Assembly (NCBI GenBank): GCA_947311845.1 | Contig: CAMZMU010000063.1 | Span: forward strand, 120,236,135 to 120,300,134 | Reading direction: 5' to 3' | Length of the DNA: 64,000 nucleotides | Origin: Poa pratensis | Taxonomy: Eukaryota > Streptophyta > Magnoliopsida > Poales > Poaceae | Translations under genes and position numbers: made by a program | The notes under the pieces: generated by a model | What the model saw: only the letters and a program-made list of their open reading frames with translations | The model's database searches: none | What the model was told of the DNA's origin: nothing | Shown: one piece after another, positions 31,762 through 43,280 of the stretch | Numbering within the stretch: the first letter of the stretch is position 1 | Layout of the letters: each line of letters starts with the position of its first letter

Positions 31762-33605
31762 CTACTTCTTCCCATACAATTGCCACTGATGTTCAACAAG
31801 ATCTTTATGGAGCTGAATGTGTGTGGCCTTGTCCTCGATCTTCCGGTAGGTCTCAAGAAAAGTTTCGATCCGGTCCGGGTGCCTTTGGGGATTCACTCGG
31901 CTACCAATGTTGTCATAGTCTAATTCCAAGTTTAAATCTCTCATCTTCAACGATCATGTTGTGTAAAATCACACAAACCGTCATGATATTACGAAGGGTT
32001 TTTTATCCCCAAAACGAGCCGGACCTCAAACAATTGCAAACCTAGCTTGCAACACAACAAATATGCTGTGATTCTCCTACCTCCCGCTCGGTTGTTCCAT
32101 GGGGAAACCCAAGATCTGGTGCTACCGGATCAGACGATGGCGGCACTTTCGGTGTCGCTTTTCCCTCTTGAGGGCATCGTTTTGGAACACGTGTTGCCTG
32201 GAGTGGTCTACCGGTGGAGTGGAGCTTCACTGACCATGACGAAGACGGCTGGTCTTGGCGGCGTGGTGCAGCGGAGACTCGACGATGGTCCTGTTTGGTG
32301 GACTTGCACAGGGTGGGGGCGTTGCCTGGTGTCATGGTGGCATCGGCGCAGGACTGGCGAGAGTCTTTGCTCCGATCGGCATGCTGAAGTTGGGTTCGAG
32401 GAAGAGGATGGAGGCGATTGCCGGAGCGTGTGCACAAGGCGCTATCTCTGAGTTAGCCAAGGAGCCGGCGACGGTTGTGGCCGGGAACAAGGCCCCGTTC
32501 ACCCTGTCGTTTTGTGCTAGTTGTGGTGTTTCACCGTTGGTGGGTTCAGCTTATATTCGTTCGTTGTAAGGCTTTTGCCAGCTATGTTGAATAAAATTAA
32601 TAAAGCGGCCGTATGCATCTTTTTGATGCAGATGCTGGGGTGACCCTTTTCAAAAAAAAAAAAACACAACAAATATGCCCTCTTTCAATACTTTTCGGCA
32701 AGCTTCTTGAGCTTTGGCAAAGATGGAATCCTTCTTATTAGCCGGTTTGAAATGGTCTTCACAAATGTTGACCAAGAAGGATATATGCCGTCGGCAAGAT
32801 AGTATCCCATGGTGTACTCATGCCCGTGACGGTGTAGTTGCAAACCGGGACATCTCCACTAGCAAGCCGAGCAAATAGATGTGATCTTTGTAACACATTA
32901 ATATCATTAAGAGATCCCGGCAAACCAAAGAAGCAATGCCAAATCCAAAGATCCTCCGAAGCAACGGCTTTGAGTACTATGGTAGGATCACGATGATGAC
33001 CGGTGTACTGACCATGCCAAGTCACCGGGCAATTCTTCCACCTCCAATGCATGCAATCCACATACCAAGCATGCTCGGCCACCCCTGCTTCATTTGCCGC
33101 CATCAACCTTTTTGTGTCCTCTTCATTAGGACTTTGGAGTACTCTTTGCCAAAAACCTTGATCACAGTTTTGGCAAACATCCGCACGCTTTTGATCGTAG
33201 TATCTTCGCATTGAATCAGCCAGCACACCGTATGCTATCACTCTCATAGCCGCCGAGATCTTTTGGTATGAAGTGAAACCAAGCAAACTCGACAATTTTG
33301 CTCGCAACCTTCAACAGTGGTGACAAATAACGATCTATGCATACGGTACGCCTACGGAAAAGGCGAGCCGGATAGGTCGGTACCTCGGCGAAGTAGTCTT
33401 TCATGAGCAACACACTTCCAAGCACTCGGTTGCGAGGAATGCAAAGCCGGCCGACCGTCGAGCCTCGCCTCTTCCTCTTGACTCTGCTCTCGTATTGCTC
33501 GACGAGATGAGCCATGAGCAAGTGCTCGATATCATCGTCGAAAGGAGGTCCTCAATCTCGAATCATCCGAGTCGGAGGAGGACGACGACAAAGAACTCCA
33601 ATCCA
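31762..33605 (-). pseudogene. Harbinger transposase relic
   Basis: The reading VDCMHWRWKNCPVTWHGQYTGHHRDPTIVL at 32,900-33,060 carries the first Asp of the Harbinger DDE nuclease, followed by AVASEDLWIWHCFFGLPGSLNDINVL with the second Asp region. Upstream pieces (RGSTVGRLCIPRNRVLG, LLMKDYFAEVPTYP) are in other frames. The C-terminal end (LNLELDYDNIGSRVNPQRHP to LYGKK) lies beyond the LINE insertion at 31,762-31,950. An upstream minus-strand exon at 33,651-33,875 may be the start. Frameshifts and the insertion make it dead. Confidence 0.85.
32067..32662 (+). mobile_element. 5'-truncated LINE with poly(A) and 16-bp target duplication
   Basis: The insert ends AATAAAGCGGCCGTATGCATC, a short spacer and a poly(A) run, which looks like the 3' end of Triticeae LINEs. 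The 16-mer aacacaacaaatatgc flanks it at 32,051-32,066 and again after the poly(A) at 32,663-32,678. That is the hallmark of target-primed reverse transcription. It contains no intact LINE protein. Confidence 0.9.
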
Positions 33606-34289
33606 TCTAGCAAATAGATATTTACTAAATTAAACTACAAATCCACTAACTTATAAACCTAAAACTACCGAATCGACAACGAATTGAGAGAAAAACGAAC
33701 CTTCTTCACCACCGGGCAATTCTTCCGAGATGGCAGAGCTCCTCACCCGCAGCCCGGAGCAAAACGATGGCCGGACAGCCGCGCGAGCAGGAGATGACTC
33801 CGGGTTGGTCGACCCCCCGGATCTGACGCTCCTAGTGGGAACAGGACTCACGCGCGAGCTCGGCGCCGGATCCATGGCGGCGGCGGCCGGATCCTAGCGG
33901 GTGGGGCACGGCTTCCCCGGCCCGGAACTGGGCGAATCGAATCGCCGGTGGCCGGTAATCCTTTCCCGCGGTGCGCTAAAAGCGGGGGCGGGAGAGGGTG
34001 ACGCGGCGAGGCGGCGAGAAGCGGCAGCGGCGTGAGGCGCGGGGAGGAAGAGGACGGGTGAGCTGAATGTTCAGCGCGGGAGCGTTGGCGCCAAGAGTGC
34101 GGGATGCGGGAAATCAAACCACGAAAACGGAAACAGTTCCGCACCGGGGTCGAAATATCCTGCTCCAAAAAAAAATCCGATAGGGGGACTTATCCCGCAT
34201 CTGCTCGGGCGAAAATTTTGCCCGGGCCAGAAAAAAAACAGTTATTTTCGGGCCGGGGCCTTATTCGGTATCTGCTAGAGTTGCTCTAA

Positions 34290-34823
34290 GCAGAGTAAGA
34301 TGAACGCAACTGAAAATACTATGGCAACATTGGCGGCATCCTCCGAGGGCCGTCGGACCCAGTACCCTTGGGCTGCAACACAAATGAGTTAGAGAAACCG
34401 GCCAATGTTCATGTGTTGGTCTGTCTTGTATAAACTCTTGGTAAAGATCGTAATCTCGTGAATGATACAACTAACCCCGTTCATCCCATGAACGAGATAA
34501 TAATCCGGTAATCACAAAGTGAATGCACAATACAGATGTAAGAAAACTAGATGCACAGTCTGGAAATTCAAAGATGTAGTTCGCTAATGAAATCATTTGA
34601 ACACAATATGAATAAAAAGTCGAATAACTGTAGCCAAAGACAAAAAAAAAGTACTTAGCGTGGCAGATACTTAGCGTGTTGCCAATTCTGACAACGTTTT
34701 CATTCGAAACCTCGTGGAAGATACTCAGCGTGTTGTCAATGAGACAAGTCAAATTCAAATCTGGATGGTACAGAAATGAACGTCAAAATAATAAGATAAG
34801 CCATGCTGTAGGCGTGTAGTGGT
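34290..34823. other. Flank and 3' region of GPI-gene unit A
   Basis: From about 34,490 this matches 40,850-41,140 and 44,240-44,475, the 3' flanks of the other GPI-gene copies. No gene of its own is seen. Confidence 0.55.
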
Positions 34824-35380
34824 ATGAGCAACATCTTCTCACTTCATGAGCAAAATTACAAATCCTACCAGCAAAACAACCAGCTGGCTGAATGGCTAGA
34901 CCGAAGGAGCCCAGTTCGAACACGGGGAAGCAGAAGAGAAGTCACCAGATCCTATGCTCGTGCTGAGGACGACGACCACCCAGTCTCCTTCATTGGCGAA
35001 CCCGACACCGTGGTATTTGGTGTCGTTCAGGTACTGGTTGTACTGGGACTTGGTGTACTTGGTCAGCACCACGCGGCTATGAGGCCGGGCACACAGGCTG
35101 GCATCACCAGTCCATCATTGACCACAGATAGGTTGAGATGGCAACAGTCAAGGTAATTCGGGTAGTCAGGGAGCTAAGGCTCGGTACCAGTGAGTGTTGG
35201 CTCCGGTGGTGCTGCCGTGTTGGTGCAGTGCTGGCTTTTGACTGCTTCGCTAGCTGTTCAGGCAAACAGTCCGCATTTGTGCGGTTATGGTTTGTGTGAC
35301 GATCTGTAGCTGTTGATGTTCTCAGAGAGCGTTGGGACCTTGAGAGACGATCTGTAGCTGTTGATGCCCTTGATCAATCA
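34824..35380 (-). pseudogene. GPI-anchored-protein gene relic, unit A
   Basis: On the minus strand this matches exon 2 and the start of the intron of the intact gene at 44,500-45,790. It keeps the segments corresponding to LAEQLAKQ, GQVMPACVPG and VVVVLS, but has several indels and stops. Exon 1 is absent. It lies downstream of the F-box relic of the same unit. Confidence 0.75.
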
Positions 35381-35989
35381 TACAATTTATAATGTGATGG
35401 CTGCAGCATCAAAACAATCTTTTAGCATAATTCTCTGAATTTCTGGCTAAGGAAAACAGTAAATATTTTGTAATTTTAGTATTGGCAAGAGGCAAATACT
35501 TACCATTAGACAAACTAGAATGATTTGCTAATTTTAGTGTCAACACACAAGGATCATCCCTTTACACCGAAAGGGTTATCTAAGCAAGCCTAAATTCTAT
35601 GCAACTATGTAACAGTCAGAGATTCTTGATCATATATTCATATCTTTATATGCATAAAAAAGAAGCTACCAGGCTCATGGTGGATCCAATGCATACATAT
35701 TGCAGCACATGATACAGACATCCAGGCTCTACGGTGTTAGAATCACAAGCTCACAGAACAACCTTTGATATGAAAGGCGATTCATTCACAACATAACCTG
35801 TAATGTTGGAAAGAAGGTATGCGGAACAAGAGATTGTTTGAGACGAAGTTGAGAAAAACAGAGGCGTTCGCGGTAGAAACTGGCAACCAACTTGCTATCC
35901 ATGCCAACCTGAAGCAGCCACTTGTCAGCGCGGACCAGAACAAGCAACTCACCATCCCCAGGCACGACCATCACGTTCCAATGATCGTG

Positions 35990-36935
35990 ATCTATGTCAC
36001 ACTGCATTCTAATTTCTGTACCGGCAATTCAATCCGGCACTTGAAAGTCCAGACCTCGCTTATGTAGTCAGGCAACACCCAGATATCAATGATTGTCTCT
36101 GTATCATTCAAGCTAGACATGCCGAGCATGCCATCAATCTCAAACAAGTCAAACAGGCCAGAACAAAGGAGCGTGTATCTGCAGAAATGACTCGGCTGTG
36201 GTGTCGAACACCATTATCATGTTTCCTTCGCTCTCATGCAGCTCTGTGTACCAATGCAGGCGACCACAGAATAGGACAGCTTTAACATGTAACACCACTC
36301 CTCTGGCTCCCAACGCCCAATTTGCCTCGGCTGCTGGTCTGATCCCAGTGCAAAGACGTAGCAAACCTTCTTGAACGCCAGGTCCATCATACCTCAAATC
36401 CGGGTCTGTGCTCAGCAGTAGCCGGTACTCGCCGGTGGCGGCGTGCAGGTACATTCCCAAGAGCATAGTCACGAATGAGCGGGATGCGAGCAAACTGACG
36501 AGTAGCCGGGTTGCAGATGGAGAAGTCCAAGGCACCAGAGGAATACCAAGAATCACCTGTGGATAGGATGAGGAGGCCGTCGCAGGAGGCCCTCAGATCA
36601 TATCTGGCGTCGTCAAGCGTGGCGACGTCCCGGAGCTGGTTGGCGGCGGCGGCCCGGTTGTCGAAGGGGATGATATCTAGGCAGTCCTCGCAGCAATTGT
36701 ATGGCCCGTATTCGAAGCCCCAACCATAGCCGTAGAGGAGGGGGAGGCAGGGCTGGCGGTCGTGGTGCGCGAGGAGGAAGTCGACGGTGGAGGTGGCGCC
36801 GCGCCAGGCGCGGCAGACGGCCCGGCAGCTAAGGAGGTCTTTGGGTGGCAGGCGGACGAGGATCTCCCAGATGGCGATTTCATCCGGGATGCCGCGGTGT
36901 AGAGGCGACGCTCCTGCCCTTGCTGCCTCCGCCAT
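35990..36935 (-). pseudogene. F-box protein gene, unit A, frameshifted
   Basis: From the ATG at 36,935 a well-preserved F-box reads [30 protein letters not shown] (residues ~16-45). In SCF E3 ligases that motif binds SKP1. A DUF-type F-box-associated region follows ([36 protein letters not shown]). Near 36,460 two bases are missing relative to unit B (actatg for gcttcatg), so the remainder ([18 protein letters not shown] to MIMVFDTTAESF) is in another frame and later meets stops. The untouched first half suggests a recent loss. A truncated F-box protein of ~160 residues could still be made. Confidence 0.75.
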
Positions 36936-37029
36936 GGTCGCCAGGGGGAGGTCTCTCGATCCGCCCGCAACAGGAGAAGAAGAAGAGTGGTGTGGACTGT
37001 GGAGTGGTGGCACTGACGGCGGCGGCGGG

Positions 37030-37625
37030 GAAAAACCTATATCGCGCGTACCGCGAGCAGTATTAGCGTCTGCGTACCCCTTAGTGGGCCGGCCCACGGC
37101 GCGAGAGGAGACTGCTCCGAGGAAGACGACGATGCGCTCGAGCTCGCCTCGCCATGGCCACTCACCGACGCAGGGGTCGACGTGGCTGGCCGCGTCGCCC
37201 CGGCGGGAGGTGAGGTGAGGACCTCGCCGGAGACGGGGACGACGCGGCCGCCGCGGCGTCGCCGGCGGAGGCGAGGAAGAATCTTAACGGGTGCGGGTGG
37301 GGAGCTCACCGGAGAGGGGTGCGTGTGCCGGCGACCGGACTTAGGTTTCGGGGTGCGGGGGTGGGCTTAGAGGGATGGTCGGCCGGGGGGCGGCGGACCG
37401 GCGGAGGCGGCGGTTCGAGCAGGGCGGGGCGCGGAGGCGGCGCGGCAGCGACGCCGAACGCGGGTGGCAGCAGCAGGCGGTTGCGCCGGCGGAGGCGGGC
37501 GGGGATCGACGGAGAAGATGGGATGAGGGAGGAAGAACATGAGGTGGAAGACGAAGTCATGGGCCGGCCCAGTCGGGAGGTACGCGGAGCGAAGCTCACT
37601 ACGCGTACCGCGTAGTATAGGAGCT
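37030..37625. mobile_element. GC-rich insertion upstream of F-box A
   Basis: Unit B reads directly from the ggcggaggtaggtctctttc site, while unit A has about 590 extra GC-rich bases there. The ends (cctata.cgcg.gtaccgcg and the inverse at 37,605-37,622) are loosely inverted. It may be a MULE-type or unclassified non-autonomous element. Class and exact ends are uncertain. Confidence 0.45.
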
Positions 37626-37724
37626 CCCCGGCGGCGGTAGGTCTCTTTCTCTTTCGTGGAAGCAACTGGAGTGCATTTGGACTTGGGCTTGGGCTTGAAC
37701 CCATCTATTTGAATGGGCTAAGTT

Positions 37725-38711
37725 CAGTGGCGGACGCAGGAAAAAAACTGGAGGTGGGCACACTCCACAAAAAGTGGCAAATGACAATATAAATAGCAAA
37801 TTGATTCATGACAATGTAGATTAATACATATTTCTCAAAGTTGTGTGATTCCAATGCAAAATAGTTCGAACACATACATAAAGTATTACATGATAAAATA
37901 TAGCATAAATAGAAGATTACATCACTATGATTTTTTTGTAACTCTACGTTCTCGCATTGCCATGAAAGTTTCAACAATCTGATCTTCACTTACTTTCGAG
38001 AACATTTCTCGCTCAACAAATGTCACTAAGCAATGGTTCAAGAGCTCATCACCCATGCTATTTCTAACCTTATTCTTCACATAACTCATGGAAGAAAATA
38101 GGTTGCTAGTTGGAGACAACAGATTGTCAATTACACAATATATAGCAAATTGTGGTTCTTTGGTTCAGTTCGGGTTGGGCAAATCTAGCAGCAAAAATGA
38201 TGTTAATCTACTACTGCCGCAGTGCAAACAACATAATAGGATGATAATTTCTTATACTTCGGAGAAGCTCGGGTAGGGGGGGTGGCGACGGCGGGGGAGC
38301 CAAGCTCGGGTAGGGGTGTGAACTGTGAAGTCCACTGCCGCACTGCGGTGTGCCCGGTGGAAAGAATTGCAGCGGCGGCCGGCGGCGGGGGAGCCAAGCA
38401 GTCGGCGGGGGTCGTCCGGCGGCGGCCCAGATCGAGATCAAGGGCGTCGTCCACTCGTCCGGTGGTGGGTCCTACGACGGCGGGGGATCCTGCAGCGGGG
38501 CTGCGGGGGGGTCGTCTGGATGCGGGGAGACGGCGGCGGGGGAGCCGGCAGCGGGGAGACCAGCAGGCTGCTGCAGTCTACAGAGCGCTAGGTCGTCCTC
38601 GCCATGGCGCCTCGACGCCTCGTCCTCTCGCGGTCTCGCCTGTTCTTGTCCGTCGCCTATTCTGATTTTTTTTGTCCATGGCCCACCCTGCCCACCCTGC
38701 GTCCGCCAATG
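37725..38711. mobile_element. hAT element with transposase C-terminal remnant
   Basis: It begins CAGTGGCGGACGCAGG and ends CCTGCGTCCGCCAATG, flanked by an 8-bp duplication gctaagtt (37,717-37,724 and 38,712-38,719), as expected for hAT. The sister unit B reads gggctaagtttagccc without an insert near 43,748. On the minus strand 37,925-38,119 reads SYVKNKVRNSMGDELLNHCLVTFVERE, which resembles the hAT C-terminal dimerisation region. The rest of the transposase is gone, so it is non-autonomous. Confidence 0.9.
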
Positions 38712-39111
38712 GCTAAGTTTAGCCCACGTTCGTAGGCTGTCAGCGAGGGAATTTTCGCAAAAAAAACAAAGAGGGGTCTCAAAAGTGGATTCAGTGTATA
38801 TGAAAAAATTGTGTCTCTGCTGCTGTAGAATTTCTGAAATTTTTATTTTTTTCATTGGATCATGTATTGAAATTTAAGAGATCAAAATAATATAATTTGA
38901 ATAAGGTCAAAACAATTTTGGCCGGTGAATGGTGAATATGTCAAAATCCGATGATGGATGCGGAGATTCCAAGTGAAACTGCGGTAACATTACAAGATTA
39001 ATCTCACACTGCCATATTTGTAATAAAATCATGTGTACATGAAAATAATAGTACTACAAAACTACATATTCCTTTCCATGGTCAAACTCTTAACAACTAA
39101 ATTTGAACTTA

Positions 39112-40334
39112 GAGTTCTCCACTCGGCGGTACCCAAAACCTGTCCGGCAGCAGCGCGTCCGGATGCGCCGCAGGGTATTGGAGGCATCCGTTTTTCATAA
39201 AACAACATTCAAACACAAAATTCAAAGAAATTCATTCAAACATTCAGGAAAATTACAAGTTTGAACGAATTTTAGATAAACTAAAAAAACTAAACCTAAT
39301 CTAGCGCGGGCAGTAGAAGGGGTTGTAGACCTCCTAGCCGAGATCGGCCTTGACCCCGCCGCTGGGCCTTGCGCCGTCGTCGTTGCCGAGGAGACCGACA
39401 AAGGGGCTCCTGGTCGCCTTGACGTGCTCGTTCATAGACCACATGGAGGTGTCCTCCAAGGAGAGTGTGGGGATGATGTTCCGCGACTGCTCTATCGCGG
39501 CGTGAAGCACTGAGATCTCCTACGGGTCGACATCCGGGTCACGCGGGCTCTCCTCCTCCTAGGTCATGGTGAGTCAGAGCAGCATCATCTTCGACGATGA
39601 TCCTGCTTCACCTTCTTCGGTGGAGGCGGCACACGCGACTCGCGATTGAGATGTGCTCCCCCCCCCCCCCCCCCCCCCCCCCCCCACCCGGGTGTGACGG
39701 CACGGCGCCGTGTCCTCCTCATCTTTGATCCTGAGCAGGAGTGCACGACGAGCGGGAGGACTAAGTCAAGCGCGAGGAGGAGGCTGATGCCAAGCCGGTC
39801 CTCCTTGATGCCTAGCGGCTTGCCGAAGGTGCCGCCGTGAACACCAGCGGGGAGGAGGGCGTGACATGGGCTCACCGCCGTTGCGGATGTGCGCCATGAT
39901 GGACTGGAGTGCACGCCCGAGAACACCTCGCACTTGTGGACATTCTTGTCCCTCAGAACTGGCCCGCATTGACGCCAGAGAGCGGTGGGGCAGTGGGTAA
40001 TAATGCCCCCCGAAAAGGCGCATCCACATTGACGCCACCTGCAGGCGCGACCTCGCCACAGAGAGGCGAGGCAACGCCTCGCTGCGCCGGTTGGGACACC
40101 GATGCGATATGAATGTGGTTGACTAGCCAGTGGATGCGTTTGAGTCGGTGTGTCAATGACACGGCTAGCCCATCCGTCGGAGCCCGAGGTGGCATCACGC
40201 GTAGTTTCGTCCGGCGCGCCCAAGAGACTCCCAACAGAGGTTACGTGGGCTAGACACGCCGGACAAAATATTGGGCCGCGTAGAACGTAGTCTCGCTATT
40301 GGCAGCCCTATTGGAGCCGCGAGTGGAGATGCTC
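39112..40334. mobile_element. PIF/Harbinger-like element 3
   Basis: The ends read gagttctccactcg and the inverse of cgagtggagatgctc. The flanks are TTA (39,109-39,111) and TCA (40,335-40,337), a 3-bp duplication with one change. Unit B lacks the insert near 44,123. The interior has minus-strand remnants (LHAAIEQSRNIIPTLSLEDTSM) with stops, and a 28-base C run. No transposase is recognised. Confidence 0.65.
39658..39685. repeat. Poly(C) tract of 28 bases
   Basis: There are 28 consecutive C residues on the plus strand. Such a run is prone to length errors and could form G-quadruplex structures on the opposite strand. Confidence 0.9.
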
Positions 40335-41141
40335 TCAGTTGTACAAGCTAAAGGTGACCGGTACACAAATTTATCTGCCATTACAACAGTGCTCTAATTA
40401 ATTATTTTCTACATATGATGACGTAATGTCTAATAGCTTCCTTGGGACAAAAGGCTTTGATGTTTTTTCTTGTTGATGACATAATGTCCAAACTCCACAT
40501 TTTCGATGTGTTTTGTGGTATCAAATTGTAAATTTATGGTGAACGTACATTGACATCACTTCCTAAAATTTCACTGGGTATGTAATATAAACTTCTGATT
40601 TGTCTCATGCCAAAAAATGCCAATTCTGAATTATGTTCATGAGAATCTAAATTTTATGATCCTAAATTGCATTTCTGAATTATGTTCATGTTGACATGCT
40701 CATACGAGAAATAGTCGATTTATCGCTCAAAACAATAGAAAACTATAATTCATCTTTCACTAAAGAAGCAAAAAAGAACTGCAAGTGATCTCCTCTCAAA
40801 GATAAAACATACAAGTCATCTCAGCTGCATTAATATACTCCAGTAATAACAAAGTGAAGGCACAAAGCAGATATGTAGAAGACTGGATGCACAGTGCAAG
40901 TTCTAACTTCAGTCTGAAAATTCAAAGATGTAGTTGAGTAATGAAATTATCTGAACACAACATGCATAAAAACTCTGATAATTGCAGCCAAAAAAAAATA
41001 GTACTAAAAGAGAACGTTTTCAGTTGAAACCTCCTGGCAGATACTCAGCACATTTTCAATGAGACAAGTTGAATTAGAATCTGGATGATACATAAATGAA
41101 CGATGAAAGCATAAGATACACTTCCTTCGTGGCCTAGCGGT
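40335..41141. other. Inter-unit DNA and 3' flank of GPI relic B
   Basis: No gene is seen. The part from about 40,850 matches the corresponding 3' flank in units A and C. Confidence 0.5.
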
Positions 41142-41560
41142 ATGAGCAACATCTTCTCAATTCATGAGCAAAATTACAAATCATACCAGCAAATAATCAA
41201 CTGGCTGAATGGCTGGACCGAAGGAGCCCAGTTCGAACGGGAGCAGGAGAGAAGTCACCGGATCCCATGCCTCGTGCTGAGGACAACGACCACCGAGTAT
41301 CCTACATTAGCGATCCCTACACCGGAGTATTTGGTGTCGGTCAGGTACTGGTTTTACTGGGACTTAGTCCCAGTGGAAACTGCAGCTCAGTGACGGGGAC
41401 TGAGTTGGCTCTGGGGGTGTTGGTGCACTGCTGGCATTTGAACTGGTTCGCTAGCTGTTCAGCAAACAGTCGGCATTTGTTTTCTAGGAGAGTGTTGTGA
41501 CCTTGAGAGACGATTTGTAGCTGTTGATTCCCTTGAGAAGCTGGGTGTCACTTCCTGAAA
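41142..41560 (-). pseudogene. GPI-anchored-protein gene relic, unit B
   Basis: This is homologous on the minus strand to exon 2 of the intact gene at 44,500-45,790 but internally deleted. It lacks the middle part around the GQVMPACVPG segment, which unit A keeps, and has frameshifts. It has no exon 1 and is dead. Confidence 0.75.
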
Positions 41561-42184
41561 ACGGGAACTAGTATAAGCAAACAATTTACAATCTGCAGCA
41601 TCAAAATAATCCTAGCATAATTCTTTGAGTTCTGGGTAAACAAGCAGTAAATATTTTCTAATATTAGCATTGACATGAGGTAGGTAAGTACCAGTGTATC
41701 ACTACACACACACACTAGAATCACTTGGTAATTTTAGTGTCGACACACATGGCAGTCCCTTTAGCCCAGAAAGGGTTTCTAAACAAGCATAGATACTACG
41801 CAACCATGTAACAGTCAGAGATTCTTGATATCTATCTATATGCAACAAGAAGCTAGCGGGCTCATAGTGGGTCCGATACTTACATATTGCAGTACATGAG
41901 GTGCAGACATCCAGGGTGTTAAGAATCCAAGCTCACTCAACAACCTTCGAGATGAAAGGCGAATCGTTCACAACATAACCCTCTAATGTTGGAAAGAAGG
42001 TATGCGGAACAAGAGTTTGCTTGAGCTGAAGTCGAGAAATACAGAGGCGTTCGCGGTAGAAACTGGCAACCAACTTGCTATCCATGCCAACCTGAAGCCA
42101 CTTGTTAAACTGGACCAGCACCAATAACTCACCATCCCCAGGCACGACCATCACGTTCCAACGATCATGATCTATGTTCACTCA

Positions 42185-42350
42185 AGATTCAAAAAGGCGT
42201 TGGGCGTTAATTATGCGTTTTGCCAGCGCCTTGAGCTTTTCTGATCAAAGCGCACGCTTATGCGCAATTATGAGTGATTAAGCGCAAATACGCGCTAGGC
42301 GTTTTGCCAGCGCTAGCGCTTAGGCGCGCCTAGGCGCGCCTTTTTGAACA
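42185..42350. mobile_element. hAT-type MITE rich in GGCGC palindromes
   Basis: The 166-bp insertion has ends gattcaaaaaggcg and the inverse of cgcctttttgaaca, flanked by ttcactca (42,177-42,184) and ttgactca (42,351-42,358), an 8-bp duplication with one mismatch. Unit A near 35,995 has the empty site. The interior (gcgctaggcgttttgccagcgct) is strongly self-complementary. Confidence 0.75.
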
Positions 42351-42359
42351 TTGACTCAC

Positions 42360-43280
42360 ACTGCATTCTGATCTCTACAACCGGCAATTCAATCCGGCAC
42401 TTGAAAGTCCAGACCTCGCTTATGTAGTAGGCAACACCAGATATCAAGGATCGTCTCTGTATCATCAAGACTAGACATGCCAAGCATGCCATCCATCTCT
42501 AACAAGTCATCGAGGCCAGAAACAACCAGAGCGTGCATCTCCCGAAACGATTCGGCTGTGGTGTCGAACACCATTATCATGTTTCCTTCGCTCTCATGCA
42601 GCTCTGCGTACCAATGCAGGCCACCACGGAATAGGACAGCTTTACCATATAACACCACTCCCTCGGCTCCCAACGCCCAATTTGCCTCGGCTTCTGATTG
42701 ATCCCAATGCAAAGACGTAGCAACCTTCTGAACGTCAACCTCAAATCCGGGTATGTGCTCAGCAGTAGCGGTACTCGCCGGTAGCGGCGGGCAGGTACAT
42801 TCCCAAGAGCATGAAGCCACGAATGAGCGGGAGGCGAGCATACTGACGGGTGGCCGGGTTGCAGATGGAGAAGTGCAAGGCACCAGGTAATAAGAATAAC
42901 CAGCTGAGGAGAGGATGAGGAGGCCGTCGCAGGAGGCCTCCAGACCATAGTTGGCGTCGTCAAGCATGCAACATGCCGGAGCTGGGCGGCGGCGGCGGCC
43001 CGGTGGTCGAAGGGGATGATGTCTAGGCAGTCCACGGAGCTGCAGAATGGCCCATATTTGGAGCCCCGTACGTAGCCGTAGAGGGGGGGAGGCAAGGCTG
43101 GCGGTCGTGGTGGGCGAGGAGGAAGTCGACGGTGGAGGTGGTGCCGCGCTAGGGTGGCAGACGGCACGGCAGCGAAGGAGGTCTTTTGGGGGCAGGCGGA
43201 CAAAGGATCTCCCAGATGGCGATCTCATCCGGGATGCCGCGGTGGAGAGGCGACGCTCCTGCCCTTGCTGCCTCCGCCAT
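42360..43280 (-). pseudogene. F-box protein gene, unit B, degenerate
   Basis: From the ATG at 43,280 the sequence follows unit A ([25 protein letters not shown]), then a 1-nt change breaks the F-box itself near 43,200. Later parts (PLIRGFMLLGMYLPAATGEY, ANWALGAEGVVLYGKAVLFRGGLHWYAELHESEGNMIMVF) appear in other frames, the last being well preserved. Multiple indels make it a pseudogene. The alignment with unit A shows which bases each has lost. Confidence 0.75.

Larger units (their letters stand above)
31434..34286. mobile_element. PIF/Harbinger element 2 with transposase relic
   Basis: The element begins GAGCAACTCTAGCAGATACC and ends with the exact inverse over 26 bp. TAA flanks it at 31,431-31,433 and 34,287-34,289. 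Inside are a minus-strand transposase relic and a later LINE insertion at 32,067-32,662. Without that insertion the element would be about 2.25 kb. Confidence 0.9.

Noticed and set aside
39658..39685. Poly(C) as a functional motif
   Set aside because: It lies inside a dead transposable element and may be a sequencing artefact in length. Noted as a repeat only.
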